Assembly (NCBI RefSeq): GCF_041435015.1
Contig: NZ_CP107989.1
Location: 6,262,001 to 6,326,000, forward strand
Length of the DNA: 64,000 nt
From: Streptomyces canus
GTDB taxonomy: Bacteria > Actinomycetota > Actinomycetes > Streptomycetales > Streptomycetaceae
Reading direction: 5' to 3'
Every line of letters starts with the position of its first letter. The stretch's first letter is position 1. The notes below the pieces were generated by a model that was not told the origin of the DNA, did not search any database, and was given only the letters and a program-made list of their open reading frames with translations. This document shows, piece after piece, positions 16,568 to 25,122 of the stretch. Position numbers and translations under genes: made by a program.

Positions 16568-18312
16568 GATCCCTCCCGGGTGTGGGTGCCGACCAGTTGC
16601 AGGACGGCCAGGCCGGTGACGACGGCCTCGACGGGGTCGCTCTCCCCGGCGGCCCCGGGCAGGACCCGCGTGGCAAGGCGGGCGGTCGCCTGCAGGGCAG
16701 GAGCAGGGAGTACGGCGAGAAAGTCGCGCAGTTCGGAGTCGCTCTCGGCGGGAGCGAGCGGGGCCAGGCGGCAGGCGACGGCGAGAATCATCGCGGCAGG
16801 CCGCCGCTGGGGCTCGACCAGCGGGACAGGCAACCGGTAGGTGCGGCCGCCTCGCGCACGCCGTATCTCCGCGGTGGCCGAACCGGGAGGGTCAGCGCGG
16901 CAGACAAGACTCAGAAGGGCCTCGCGGGCTTCGGCTGCCGTGGCGAAGTAGCGGTGGGTGGCGAAGGTCCGTAGGTAGGCACCCAACAACTGGTGGTCGG
17001 GCGTGAATTCGGGCCGTATCAGTTCCGGTGGGTGAGGCAGCCGGGCATCGCGCAGGGTCGCGAGCGCCGTCACGGAGACGAGGGCCCAGAAGTGGTCGTA
17101 GTCCTCGACCGAACCGAGAACCCGTCGGGCGGCGTCGGCCTCGGGCGTGGAGACGCGGCCTTGATCACCGTACAGGGACTGACGCAGTTGGCTGAGGATG
17201 GAGGCCCCGTCCCAGTAGTTCCCCATGAACTTGGTGCCGGTGAGGATCTCGTACGTCCCGTACAGCGCGCTGGCCTGATGGGCACCGTGGAACTCGGTGA
17301 AGTCGCCGGTCCACAGCAGCACTTGGAGCGGGCTGGTGAGAATGGAACCGAGTTCGTCATGGTGGGCGGCGGACTTGGGATCGGGGTCGACACAGCGCAA
17401 GATCTTCAGCCGGGCGTCGGTGGTGAGGGCGGCCAGCTCACGGGCGGCCCGGCTGGAGGCGACGCCACGTACCGACATCAGCAGGGCGGTGTTGGCGAGC
17501 CAGGCGAGGTAGCGGCTGAGGGCGCCGAGCGGCGGAGCGGGGTCGGACAGCCGTCGGCAGTGACCGATCACCGAGTCGATGAGCGCATGGGCGCAGGAGA
17601 CGGCCTGGATCGGATCGGCACCGCCGGCGAGAGTGGCCCGCACGAGGCGGTGCAGCACATCGAGATGAACGGTGACGGCGTCGTCGACGGCCTCCACCGG
17701 CACCTCCGCCTCCACCAACTGGTCGACGAGATGCCGGATGGCGGTCGGGTCATTGCCGGTCGCGGCCTGACTGACGGTCCCCAGGTAGGAGTTGACGATG
17801 GGGTCGTGCTCAAGGCTTGGGGAGGGCGAGCCAGGACGGCTGCTACCTCTGCCGCTTCTGCCGCCCCTTCCGCCTCCCTGCCGAGCCAGCGCGTCGGCAA
17901 GGGTGTGGCGTAACAGCTGATTGCGGCCACCGATGCTGGCCAGCCCGAAGAGCCGTACGAAGGAGAAGACGCCGTAGATGTTCGCGAGCAGGAACAGCAG
18001 CGCGCCGTAGGTGGCACTCGTGGCGTTGTCGCCGAGCAGCCCACAGCCGGTGAACAGCGCCGCGAACCATCCGATGAGCACCCACTCCCGGAACGCGATG
18101 TGCCCGTCGATCGCCCGTAATGACGGCCACGAACTCGCCGCGGAGAAGGTCAGAGCGAAGATGACCGCCTCACCGGTCAGCAGCGTCGCGAAGAAGGCGA
18201 TGCTGAACTGGGTCGCGTCGACGACGTCGTCGTGACTACGGGGATAGGCGAGAGCGACGAACGCGAGGCCCACGGCGCACAGGAACAGCCAGATCTGTCT
18301 CCATACCTGCAC
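16564..18312 (-). CDS. Membrane protein with N-terminal four-helix region, unknown function
   Basis: 582 residues. Four hydrophobic helices occupy about residues 5-125 (LFLCAVGLAFVALAY, FFATLLTGEAVIFALTF, VLIGWFAALFTGCGLL, GALLFLLANIYGVFSF). The remaining ~450 residues are cytoplasmic, helical and Ala/Leu-rich, without recognisable catalytic motifs; a Gly/Ser/Arg linker (GGGRGGRSGRGSSRPGSPSP) follows the helices. It is coupled by a 4-bp overlap to the 182-residue protein downstream. A membrane anchor with a large helical sensor-like domain next to a small soluble partner is seen in some defence or signalling modules, but nothing here proves that. ATG 18312. Confidence 0.65.
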   Translation of the reverse strand: MQVWRQIWLFLCAVGLAFVALAYPRSHDDVVDATQFSIAFFATLLTGEAVIFALTFSAASSWPSLRAIDGHIAFREWVLIGWFAALFTGCGLLGDNATSATYGALLFLLANIYGVFSFVRLFGLASIGGRNQLLRHTLADALARQGGGRGGRSGRGSSRPGSPSPSLEHDPIVNSYLGTVSQAATGNDPTAIRHLVDQLVEAEVPVEAVDDAVTVHLDVLHRLVRATLAGGADPIQAVSCAHALIDSVIGHCRRLSDPAPPLGALSRYLAWLANTALLMSVRGVASSRAARELAALTTDARLKILRCVDPDPKSAAHHDELGSILTSPLQVLLWTGDFTEFHGAHQASALYGTYEILTGTKFMGNYWDGASILSQLRQSLYGDQGRVSTPEADAARRVLGSVEDYDHFWALVSVTALATLRDARLPHPPELIRPEFTPDHQLLGAYLRTFATHRYFATAAEAREALLSLVCRADPPGSATAEIRRARGGRTYRLPVPLVEPQRRPAAMILAVACRLAPLAPAESDSELRDFLAVLPAPALQATARLATRVLPGAAGESDPVEAVVTGLAVLQLVGTHTREGS

Positions 18313-18387
18313 TGTCGCTCCGTGTCCCCTGAGCCTCGCTGGTGTTGCTCAACTCTTGCAGGGATGACGGGGGTTGCCAACAGTTGA

Positions 18388-18615
18388 TCAGGTCAGTTCG
18401 GAGTCGACTGGTCGGTGCGGCAAGTTGACGCTCGCCAGGAACTCGGCCCAGGACAGAGCCGACATTGTGAGGTGCCGATGCTCGGGACGCTTCGAGTCCC
18501 GTATGAGTACACCGGACGGAACGATCGCGGCTTCGAGGCACTCGGTCGCATTTCCGCCGCTGTACGACGACTTGAACCAGGCAAGATCAGAGGCACTCTG
18601 AGGACCGACAGGCAT
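18388..18615 (-). CDS. DUF397 domain protein
   Basis: 75 residues, one complete DUF397 domain: LAWFKSSYSGGNATECLEAA, VLIRDSKRPEHRHLTMS and the closing WAEFLASVNL. DUF397 proteins in Streptomyces are small partners of WhiJ-like helix-turn-helix regulators and modulate development and antibiotic production. The start codon follows the stop of the regulator gene with no gap, so both are made from one mRNA. Confidence 0.9.
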   Translation of the reverse strand: MPVGPQSASDLAWFKSSYSGGNATECLEAAIVPSGVLIRDSKRPEHRHLTMSALSWAEFLASVNLPHRPVDSELT

Positions 18616-19461
18616 TCACAGCTCCTTGCGGGCGCGATGGATCATGGCGGAGGAAGCCTCCATGTCCAACGCTTGTGCGCGCAGGTACTCGAACGCAAGT
18701 CTGTATCGCTCCAGTTCCTCGTCCTTCTCCAGGAAGAGGGAGCCGGTGTGGAAGTCGACGTACACGACGTCGAGGCCTGGATCGGCACCGCCGATGATGA
18801 CGAAGCTTCCCAGAGCAGCCGCGTGCGCTCCTTTGGAGAAGGGCAAGACCTGGAGCGTTATGTGAGGCGACTCGTTGGCTTCGAGTAGCCGGTCGAGTTG
18901 TTCCCTCATGGTTGCCGGCGACCCGACGAGACGGCGGACCACGGACTCGTCGAGGATGGCCCACAGGCGTGGCGGTTTCGAGCGGGAGAGGATGTCCTGC
19001 CGCTTCATGCGGATGTCGACCAGCCGCTCGATCTCCGCAGGTTCCAGTGGGACCTCGTTGGCCTTCTGCACAGCCGTGCTGTAGGCGCGGGTTTGCAGAA
19101 GGCCGGGGACGTAGACACACGAGAAGTGACTCTCGTGTACTGCCTCATCTTCCAGGGTGAGCAGCAGGTTCATGCTCTCGGGGATGGAGTCGGCGAAGGA
19201 ACTCCACCAGCCTTGCTGCTTGGCGTCCTTGGCGAGCCTGACAATGGCCGCACGCTCGGCGTCGGTGGCCCCGTACTCGCGGCAAAGTGCGTCGACGACG
19301 ATCCACTTGACCGGTCCGGCCTGGGTTTCGTACCTGCTCACCGTTGCCTTGGAAACACCGACGAGTTTTCCGGCGTCCTCAAGCGTCAGGCTCTTGCGTG
19401 CGCGCAACTTGCGCATCATCGCGCCTAGTTGACGACGCCGGGTTGTAGTGCGTTCAGGCAT
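18616..19461 (-). CDS. WhiJ-like helix-turn-helix regulator (XRE N-terminus, DUF5753 C-terminus)
   Basis: 281 residues. The XRE helix-turn-helix is residues ~8-65 (LGAMMRKLRARKSLTLEDAG, LVGVSKATVSRYETQ). The rest is a DUF5753 domain with VYVPGLLQTRAYSTAVQKA and the typical FVIIGGADPGLDVVYVD near the end. These proteins pair with DUF397 partners (next gene, contiguous) and commonly with a HATPase anti-sigma-like kinase (divergent gene at 19680), exactly the arrangement here. It likely represses from repeats in the intergenic region 19557-19622. ATG start at 19461. Confidence 0.9.
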   Translation of the reverse strand: MPERTTTRRRQLGAMMRKLRARKSLTLEDAGKLVGVSKATVSRYETQAGPVKWIVVDALCREYGATDAERAAIVRLAKDAKQQGWWSSFADSIPESMNLLLTLEDEAVHESHFSCVYVPGLLQTRAYSTAVQKANEVPLEPAEIERLVDIRMKRQDILSRSKPPRLWAILDESVVRRLVGSPATMREQLDRLLEANESPHITLQVLPFSKGAHAAALGSFVIIGGADPGLDVVYVDFHTGSLFLEKDEELERYRLAFEYLRAQALDMEASSAMIHRARKEL

Positions 19462-19556
19462 GCGGCTCCTCCGCCAAGTTCCGGGTCGTCAGGCCCGGAG
19501 ATCCCATCAGGCTAGGCAGGGAGCGGCCGGACTCACCATCAGATTCACTCGTTGGG

Positions 19557-19622
19557 TTCTCGTGAGAAGTTACACAGTGAGACTTCTCTATGCCATGCTC
19601 GCTTTCAGACCGCTACACAGTG
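19557..19622. promoter_or_regulatory. Inverted and direct repeats between divergent regulator genes
   Basis: Between the helix-turn-helix gene and the HATPase gene lie TTCTC-GT-GAGAA (19557-19568), an overlapping GAGAAGT-N11-ACTTCTC (19564-19588, perfect 7-bp arms), and two copies of TACACAGTG (19571-19579 and 19614-19622). Their position suits operators for the adjacent WhiJ-like regulator. No binding evidence exists. Confidence 0.4.
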
Positions 19623-19679
19623 CAGTCGTGTGAACACGGCAGGCGCAGCATCTGTGTGGCTTGGGAGGGAGGAGTAGCC

Positions 19680-20312
19680 ATGCACGGCTACGAGATGTCC
19701 GAGCCCCTACTCCGCTGTGTCCTGCCCTTTGAGGCGGTGCCGGCGGAAGTGCGCCTTCTCCGGAAGGCGGCTGCCAAGCAACTGAACCTGTGGGGCGTGT
19801 CCACAGCGACGGATGAGGCGGAGCTGCTCGTCACGGAGCTGGCGACGAACGTCTTCAAACACGTCGGCGAAGGTGTTTCAGCGACTCTGATCCTGGAACG
19901 GAGGGGAGAGCGGCTGAGGCTGGAAGTCCACGACAAGAGTCAGGCGGTGCCGACGTCCAAGACGGCAGGCTGTGACGAGGAGTGCGGCCGCGGTCTGCAC
20001 CTTCTCGCGGCGCTGGCGGTGGACTGGGGAACTGTCCTGACCGCCGTCGGCAAGGCGGTTTGGTGTGAGATCGCGATCAGCTCCGGACGAGCGTGCCGCC
20101 GCATCGAGCGGGCCGTTGATGCACTTGAGCGATATCAGGGACGCGTTGGTGGCCTTGGGCTGTTCGGAAGGAGGCGGGATACGGCCTTGGAGGAGTCAGC
20201 GATCGAGCTGATCGCGGACCTACTTCACTGGACCGCCGCCCGTGGCCATGATCCGGACGACATGCTCGACCGGGCTCAGGTGCACTACGAGGCTGAAGCG
20301 GACGCAGCCTGA
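19680..20312 (+). CDS. HATPase (anti-sigma-regulatory-type) ATP-binding protein
   Basis: 210 residues from ATG 19680, preceded by GGGAGGGAGGAG about 6-15 bp upstream. The HATPase_c_2 domain covers roughly residues 15-145: the N box is ELLVTELATNVFKHV (E-x3-N), the G1-like segment is EVHDKSQAVP (Asp present, Gly weak) and the G2-like segment is ECGRGLHLL. The C-terminal ~60 residues are helical without known motif. Such proteins act as serine kinases or partner-switching regulators and often accompany WhiJ/DUF397 genes, which are divergent here. The partner is unknown. Confidence 0.85.
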   Translation: MHGYEMSEPLLRCVLPFEAVPAEVRLLRKAAAKQLNLWGVSTATDEAELLVTELATNVFKHVGEGVSATLILERRGERLRLEVHDKSQAVPTSKTAGCDEECGRGLHLLAALAVDWGTVLTAVGKAVWCEIAISSGRACRRIERAVDALERYQGRVGGLGLFGRRRDTALEESAIELIADLLHWTAARGHDPDDMLDRAQVHYEAEADAA

Positions 20313-20411
20313 CGGGCTCCTGCCATGGCCAAGGGGTGCGCGAGTTCGTCAAGCGCTGACTTTTCGGATCGTGTAATGATCACTCCTTCGTGGGTCGCAG
20401 GAAGGAGTGCT

Positions 20412-21713
20412 ATGGGGGAGTCGCTGCGCGTGGGGCAGGTGCTGCGCTATTCGAGCGCAAAGGACCCAACCTCCCCCGTGCTCGATGGATACACAAACTT
20501 CCACTACGTGACGGATGCTCCAGGTCACAAGAAGGCACTTCTCGAGTCCGGCATAAATGGCATGGCGAAGGTCTCCGCGAGGGGGAGGCAACGGCGGCCG
20601 GCCATCCTTATCCGTTCCAGTCCGTGGAAGGCCGGCAGCGAGCAGACGCCGTGGCACGACGTGTTCGATATGGACAACGGTCACGTGCGGTACTTCGGTG
20701 ACCACAAGGTCGGACTGGCCAAGTCCCCCGGAACCACCACAGGGAACGCTGCCCTTCTTGACGCCTTTACGGAGCATCAGGCGCCGACACCGGAGGGGCG
20801 AGCCGATGCGGTCCCTCTGCTGCTGTTTCGGGCTGTGTCACGCAACGGCAAGGTCAAGGGCTTCGTCGAGTTCTGTGGACTCGGGGTTGTGGAACGGGCC
20901 GAACGGATCGTTCAGTGGGCAGGACACGAGCACACAACGTTCACCAACTACGTGTACGACATTGCCTTGATCGATCTCACTGTCGAGAACGATCAGGTCG
21001 ACTGGGACTGGATCACTGCGCGTCGTAATCCGGCCGTCTCTGATCAGGAGGCCCTGGTCAAGGCACCACGCGCCTGGCGGGAGTGGGTCAAGCGGGGGCA
21101 CTCCGCTCTGCCCCGGGTCCGCCGGCGCGTTGCTCGAGCCCGCGTCACGAAGGTGCGTGATCAGCGTCCTGCGCCAGGCAGTCGGCGAGACGAAGACCTC
21201 CGGTTCATCTATGAGCAGTTCGACAGACGCAAACATGACTTCGAGGCCGTCGCTTCTGCCGTCGCCGCTCGTGTGCTGAGAGGTTCCGGACACAACTACC
21301 GCGAGGGATGGATCACTCGGCGCTCCGGAGACGGTGGCGCGGATTTCGTCGGTCGTATCGACCTTGGGACAGGTCTGGCCGGTACCAGCCTCGTCGTCCT
21401 CGGCCAAGCCAAGTGCATACGTCCGGACACCAGTGTCTCCGCTGAACAGATAGCACGAGTGGTTGCACGCCTACGCCGCGGCTGGATCGGCGCATACGTC
21501 ACCACCGGAGCTTTCTCGGAGCCGGCTCAACTCGAGATGGTGGAGGACCAATACCCCATCGTTCTCGTCAACGGGCTGGATCTGGCCCGTGAGTTGCGCA
21601 GCATGGCCCGAGACGATCACGGCAACGACCTTGCAGCATGCCTGGACCACATCCTCTATGCCCAAGGTGTACCGATCACCAGCCGGCGCCCCGAAGAGAT
21701 CCTTCTGGAGTGA
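20412..21713 (+). CDS. AspBHI-like modification-dependent restriction endonuclease
   Basis: 433 residues. The N-terminal ~200 residues (GQVLRYSSAKDPTSPVLDGY, then TDAPGHKKALLESG and YVYDIALIDLTV) resemble the modified-base-reading domain of AspBHI-type enzymes. The C-terminal ~130 residues are an Mrr-type nuclease: RGSGHNYREGWITRR, D311 in DGGADFVG and Q332-A-K334 in GQAKC form the D-Xn-QxK active site. It would cut DNA carrying methylated cytosine. ATG 20412 has GGAAGGAG ~6 bp upstream; a longer frame starting at 20325 lacks one. The gene lies 141 bp before the Vsr gene, on the same strand as the rest of the island. Confidence 0.75.
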   Translation: MGESLRVGQVLRYSSAKDPTSPVLDGYTNFHYVTDAPGHKKALLESGINGMAKVSARGRQRRPAILIRSSPWKAGSEQTPWHDVFDMDNGHVRYFGDHKVGLAKSPGTTTGNAALLDAFTEHQAPTPEGRADAVPLLLFRAVSRNGKVKGFVEFCGLGVVERAERIVQWAGHEHTTFTNYVYDIALIDLTVENDQVDWDWITARRNPAVSDQEALVKAPRAWREWVKRGHSALPRVRRRVARARVTKVRDQRPAPGSRRDEDLRFIYEQFDRRKHDFEAVASAVAARVLRGSGHNYREGWITRRSGDGGADFVGRIDLGTGLAGTSLVVLGQAKCIRPDTSVSAEQIARVVARLRRGWIGAYVTTGAFSEPAQLEMVEDQYPIVLVNGLDLARELRSMARDDHGNDLAACLDHILYAQGVPITSRRPEEILLE

Positions 21714-21854
21714 GTCTTTCGGCAACGCCGGACGAGCTCAGTGTGCCCGCTGGCGAGACAGCGCCGGGGCGTACTCCGTCATGGGGCCCTTTGGCGCTCC
21801 TGGAGAACATGAGGCAGGGCTTGCGCGGAAGCGTGAGCGCGGGAGACTGGTCCC

Positions 21855-22286
21855 ATGTCCCCGACCGCATCGTCCCCAGCCGTTTCAGCTCGTATGAGTC
21901 GGCAGGCGTCTCATAACACTCAGCCGGAACTGACTGTACGGCGCCTGCTGCACGCCGACGGGCTGCGGTACCGAGTGCACTACCCCGTACCGGGTATGCC
22001 GCGGCGGAGCATGGACATCGCCTTCAGTAAATTGAGGATTGCTGTGTTCCTCGACGGCTGCTACTGGCATGGCTGCCCGGAGCACGCCACGCATCCGCGG
22101 GCCAACGCCGAGTGGTGGCGCTCGAAGCTCGACCGGAACATCGCGCGTGACCGTGAGACGACCGACCACCTGACTGCCGCCGGTTGGACAGTGCTGAGGT
22201 TCTGGGAGCATGAGTCGGCCGATGACGTCGCCCACCTGATCGAGACCATGGTGCGGTCTCGCAGGTCGGCCTTGGGCGACTCCTGA
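21855..22286 (+). CDS. vsr: Very-short-patch-repair (Vsr) endonuclease
   Basis: 143 residues. Vsr residues are in place: E25 (NTQPEL), D54 (SMDIAF), and the metal/zinc-binding word FLDGCYWHGCPEH (65-77) including H72. The FWEHES word closes the fold. Vsr enzymes nick at T:G mismatches that arise by deamination of 5-methylcytosine and so accompany cytosine methyltransferases, fitting the one at 30843-32201. Here it precedes the Z1 gene by 274 bp. Gly-rich GGGAG precedes the ATG. Gap 22287-22560 shows no gene but is visibly A/T-richer than the flanks. Confidence 0.85.
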   Translation: MSPTASSPAVSARMSRQASHNTQPELTVRRLLHADGLRYRVHYPVPGMPRRSMDIAFSKLRIAVFLDGCYWHGCPEHATHPRANAEWWRSKLDRNIARDRETTDHLTAAGWTVLRFWEHESADDVAHLIETMVRSRRSALGDS

Positions 22287-22560
22287 CCCCGGGGGCGCCC
22301 GCATCGGGCGGCGTGCCGTTCCTCGCGAGCAGGTGTTTCCGCGTGGGCCTCGTGAAGCTCCGGGTTTCCACACCAAATCGGGGCCACGATTCTGCATATC
22401 AGGACGTGCCCTGCACAATATCGTGTAGATGTTGTGTGCACGGGGGCGCGTCCCCGGTGCATTTCAAGGTGTCTGTGTCGCGGATGGGCTGATCGACGAG
22501 GCGCAGCGCCTCGCAGTCCGGTTGGCTCGAGTGAACAGAAACGGGGAACGGTCGACTCCC

Positions 22561-25122
22561 ATGACCGACGAACTCGACGGAATGTACGACACGTTCAAAG
22601 CACTGCTCGACTCGTTTCCCCCAGCGGAGGCAGTCAAGAGGCTGGAGCAGTTCGGCATCCCTCCGGAGATCGTGCAGCAGATCCGTGAGCGGCACGAGCA
22701 GCAGACGATTCGCATCAAGGAGCTCGAGGAACCGCACGCCGTGATCCTGGGCAACCGCGACACCTGGTACACGGGACCGCATGCCAAGGACAAATGCTGG
22801 CCGGCCGTCGCGGACCAACTGCGCAAGGACGGTTGGCCCGAGGATCCCGCGATCAGGAGCCTCGACGACTCCTCGACTCGTGTGGTCTCCCTGCTGAACC
22901 ACCCGAAGGAGAAGCGGTTCTCCACACGTGGACTTGTGGTCGGCTACGTGCAGTCCGGGAAGACGACCAACTTCACGTCTGTCATGGCGAAGGCCGCGGA
23001 TCGCGGCTACAAGCTCTTCATAGTCCTGGCTGGAATCCACAATGGACTACGCCGCCAGACCCAGGCCCGTCTCGTGCAGCAGCTCGTGGAGCCGAACCCC
23101 TCGCTGTGGTCGCAACTGACCGGCCTGGAGAAGGATTTCACCCCGCAGGAGAACCCGGCTTCGTATTTCGGCAAGAGCAACAAGACCCACGTGCTGTGCG
23201 TAGTGAAGAAGAACGCGACGGTCCTGCGCAAGCTCGCCAAGTGGCTCGAGAAGGCTTCGACCTACCTTGAGGACTGCCCTGCGCTGATCATCGACGACGA
23301 GGCCGACCAGGCCACGGTGGCGACCGCGTCGATCAATCCGCTGATCCTGAGCATCATGAGTCACCTGCCCAAGTCGGCGTACGTCGGTTACACGGCGTCC
23401 CCGTTCGCGAACCTGCTGATCGACCCTAGTGCCGAGGACCTGTATCCCAAGGACTTCGTCGTCAATCTGCCCCAGCCTGCCGGGCACTTCGGCACCGAAG
23501 TGCTCTTCGGCCGCCACGCCCTCGACGGTGAGGACCCGGAGCAGGTCGACGACGGATACGACATGATCCGCTCGGTGCCCAAGGACGACGTTCCCGCTGT
23601 GCGCCCCAAGACCAGGGCCGACGTCGAGGGCTTCGAGCCGCACATCACCGACACCCTGCGACGGGCCATCGAGTACTTCTGGCTGGTCACCGCGGCCCGA
23701 CGCGTGCGCGGCACCGGCAACCCGCACAACACGATGCTGATCCACACCAGCGTCAACACCGCGGTCCACAACAGCTTCAAGAGGCCCCTGGAGTTTCTGC
23801 GCAAGCGTGCTGCGCAGTCGTTGGCGAGTCCCGACTATCTCTCGGGGCTGCGTGCCTTGTGGGACATGGAGACCGCGCGCGTCCCGGCGCAGGACTTCGG
23901 CGAGACGAAGGTGCCATTCGAGGAATTGGTGCCGCAGCTTTCCGGGGTGCTCGACAGTTGTCGCATCATCATGGACAACTCCAGCAGTGAGGACCGTCTC
24001 GACTACGAGAACGGTCCCGTCGTCGCGATCGCGGTGGGCGGCAACACCCTTTCGCGTGGACTCACCCTTGAAGGGCTGTCCGTCAGCTACTTCGTCCGTT
24101 CCGTCTCGGCGTACGACACCTTGCTCCAGATGGGGCGCTGGTTCGGTTTCCGCAACGGGTACGCCGACCTGCCGAGGACTTGGATGACCGACGAACTCGC
24201 GGAGTGGTTCCGGCATCTGGCCACGGTCGAGACCGAGATGCGCCGCGACATCGACATCTACATGACGGAGGACGAGAACCCGCAGACCTTCGCCGTGCGC
24301 CTGCGCACGCACCCCTCGCTGCGTGTGACGGCGGCCGCCAAGATGCGTGATGCCGTCGTGGCGGCTTCCTCGTACGGCGGTCAGCGTGTCCAGACCCACT
24401 ACTTCCACACGAACGCCGAGTGGCTGCGAGGGAACATCGCCGCTGCGCGCACGCTGGTCGACGCCGCGACCTCGAACGCACGCCGTGTGGAGAAGCGGGC
24501 GGCGGATGGACGGTTCGTCTTCCGCGACGTGCCGCACGACTTCGTGCTCGACTTCTTGTCGAACTACAAGTTCGACAAGAAGTCCCCGGAGAACGACGCC
24601 GAGCTGATCGGCAACTACATCCGGAAGCGGGTCACCGCGGGCTCTCTGGGCCGTTGGAATGTCGCCATTGTGGGCACCCCCGCAGGGAAGGGCGAGGACT
24701 TCACCTTCGCGCCCCATGTGACCGTCGGGCGGAACAATCGTGCCCGCCTTGCCCTGGAAAACCCTGACCCGGACTTCGCAGACATCAAGACACTGATGAG
24801 CCGCAGGGACGCGGCGGTCGACCTCACAGGGGACATCGGGAAGCTCACCGAGAAGGAGATTGCGGAGGAACGGCGAAAGCAGCTCCCCGACACCGGTCTG
24901 CTGGTTCTGTACCCCATCGACAAGCTGTCTCGGCCGAGTCCGTCGAAGACGCTTCGTGCGCCCCTCGACGCGGAGGAGCACGTGATCGGCGTCGGCCTGG
25001 TCTTCCCCAAGCCGCAGGACGGCGACAGCACTGTGAAGAGTTACATCTCCGCGGACTTGTCCAATGTGAACATCGAGATCGAGGAGGAGGACTACAGCCT
25101 CGTCGACGGTGAGGACGCATGA
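22561..25122 (+). CDS. Z1-domain ATPase (putative endonuclease/helicase-like)
   Basis: 853 residues from ATG 22561; a longer frame from 22429 has no ribosome site and unlikely sequence. P-loop GYVQSGKTTN at residues 128-137 (K134) and Walker B LIIDDEAD at 243-250 (D245-D249) are followed by YVGYTASPFANLLID, VAIAVGGNTLSRGLTLEGL and LLQMGRWFGFRNGYADLPR, all conserved Z1 words. Z1 proteins are SF2-helicase-related ATPases found in phage-defence and restriction loci with MutL-like ATPases. The gene overlaps the next by 4 bp and is the first member of the main operon. It probably provides motor or remodelling activity for the nuclease. Confidence 0.85.
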   Translation: MTDELDGMYDTFKALLDSFPPAEAVKRLEQFGIPPEIVQQIRERHEQQTIRIKELEEPHAVILGNRDTWYTGPHAKDKCWPAVADQLRKDGWPEDPAIRSLDDSSTRVVSLLNHPKEKRFSTRGLVVGYVQSGKTTNFTSVMAKAADRGYKLFIVLAGIHNGLRRQTQARLVQQLVEPNPSLWSQLTGLEKDFTPQENPASYFGKSNKTHVLCVVKKNATVLRKLAKWLEKASTYLEDCPALIIDDEADQATVATASINPLILSIMSHLPKSAYVGYTASPFANLLIDPSAEDLYPKDFVVNLPQPAGHFGTEVLFGRHALDGEDPEQVDDGYDMIRSVPKDDVPAVRPKTRADVEGFEPHITDTLRRAIEYFWLVTAARRVRGTGNPHNTMLIHTSVNTAVHNSFKRPLEFLRKRAAQSLASPDYLSGLRALWDMETARVPAQDFGETKVPFEELVPQLSGVLDSCRIIMDNSSSEDRLDYENGPVVAIAVGGNTLSRGLTLEGLSVSYFVRSVSAYDTLLQMGRWFGFRNGYADLPRTWMTDELAEWFRHLATVETEMRRDIDIYMTEDENPQTFAVRLRTHPSLRVTAAAKMRDAVVAASSYGGQRVQTHYFHTNAEWLRGNIAAARTLVDAATSNARRVEKRAADGRFVFRDVPHDFVLDFLSNYKFDKKSPENDAELIGNYIRKRVTAGSLGRWNVAIVGTPAGKGEDFTFAPHVTVGRNNRARLALENPDPDFADIKTLMSRRDAAVDLTGDIGKLTEKEIAEERRKQLPDTGLLVLYPIDKLSRPSPSKTLRAPLDAEEHVIGVGLVFPKPQDGDSTVKSYISADLSNVNIEIEEEDYSLVDGEDA

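Noticed and set aside
23047..24981. 644-codon minus-strand frame opposite the Z1 gene
   Set aside because: Antisense shadow; Z1 motifs on the + strand are unambiguous.
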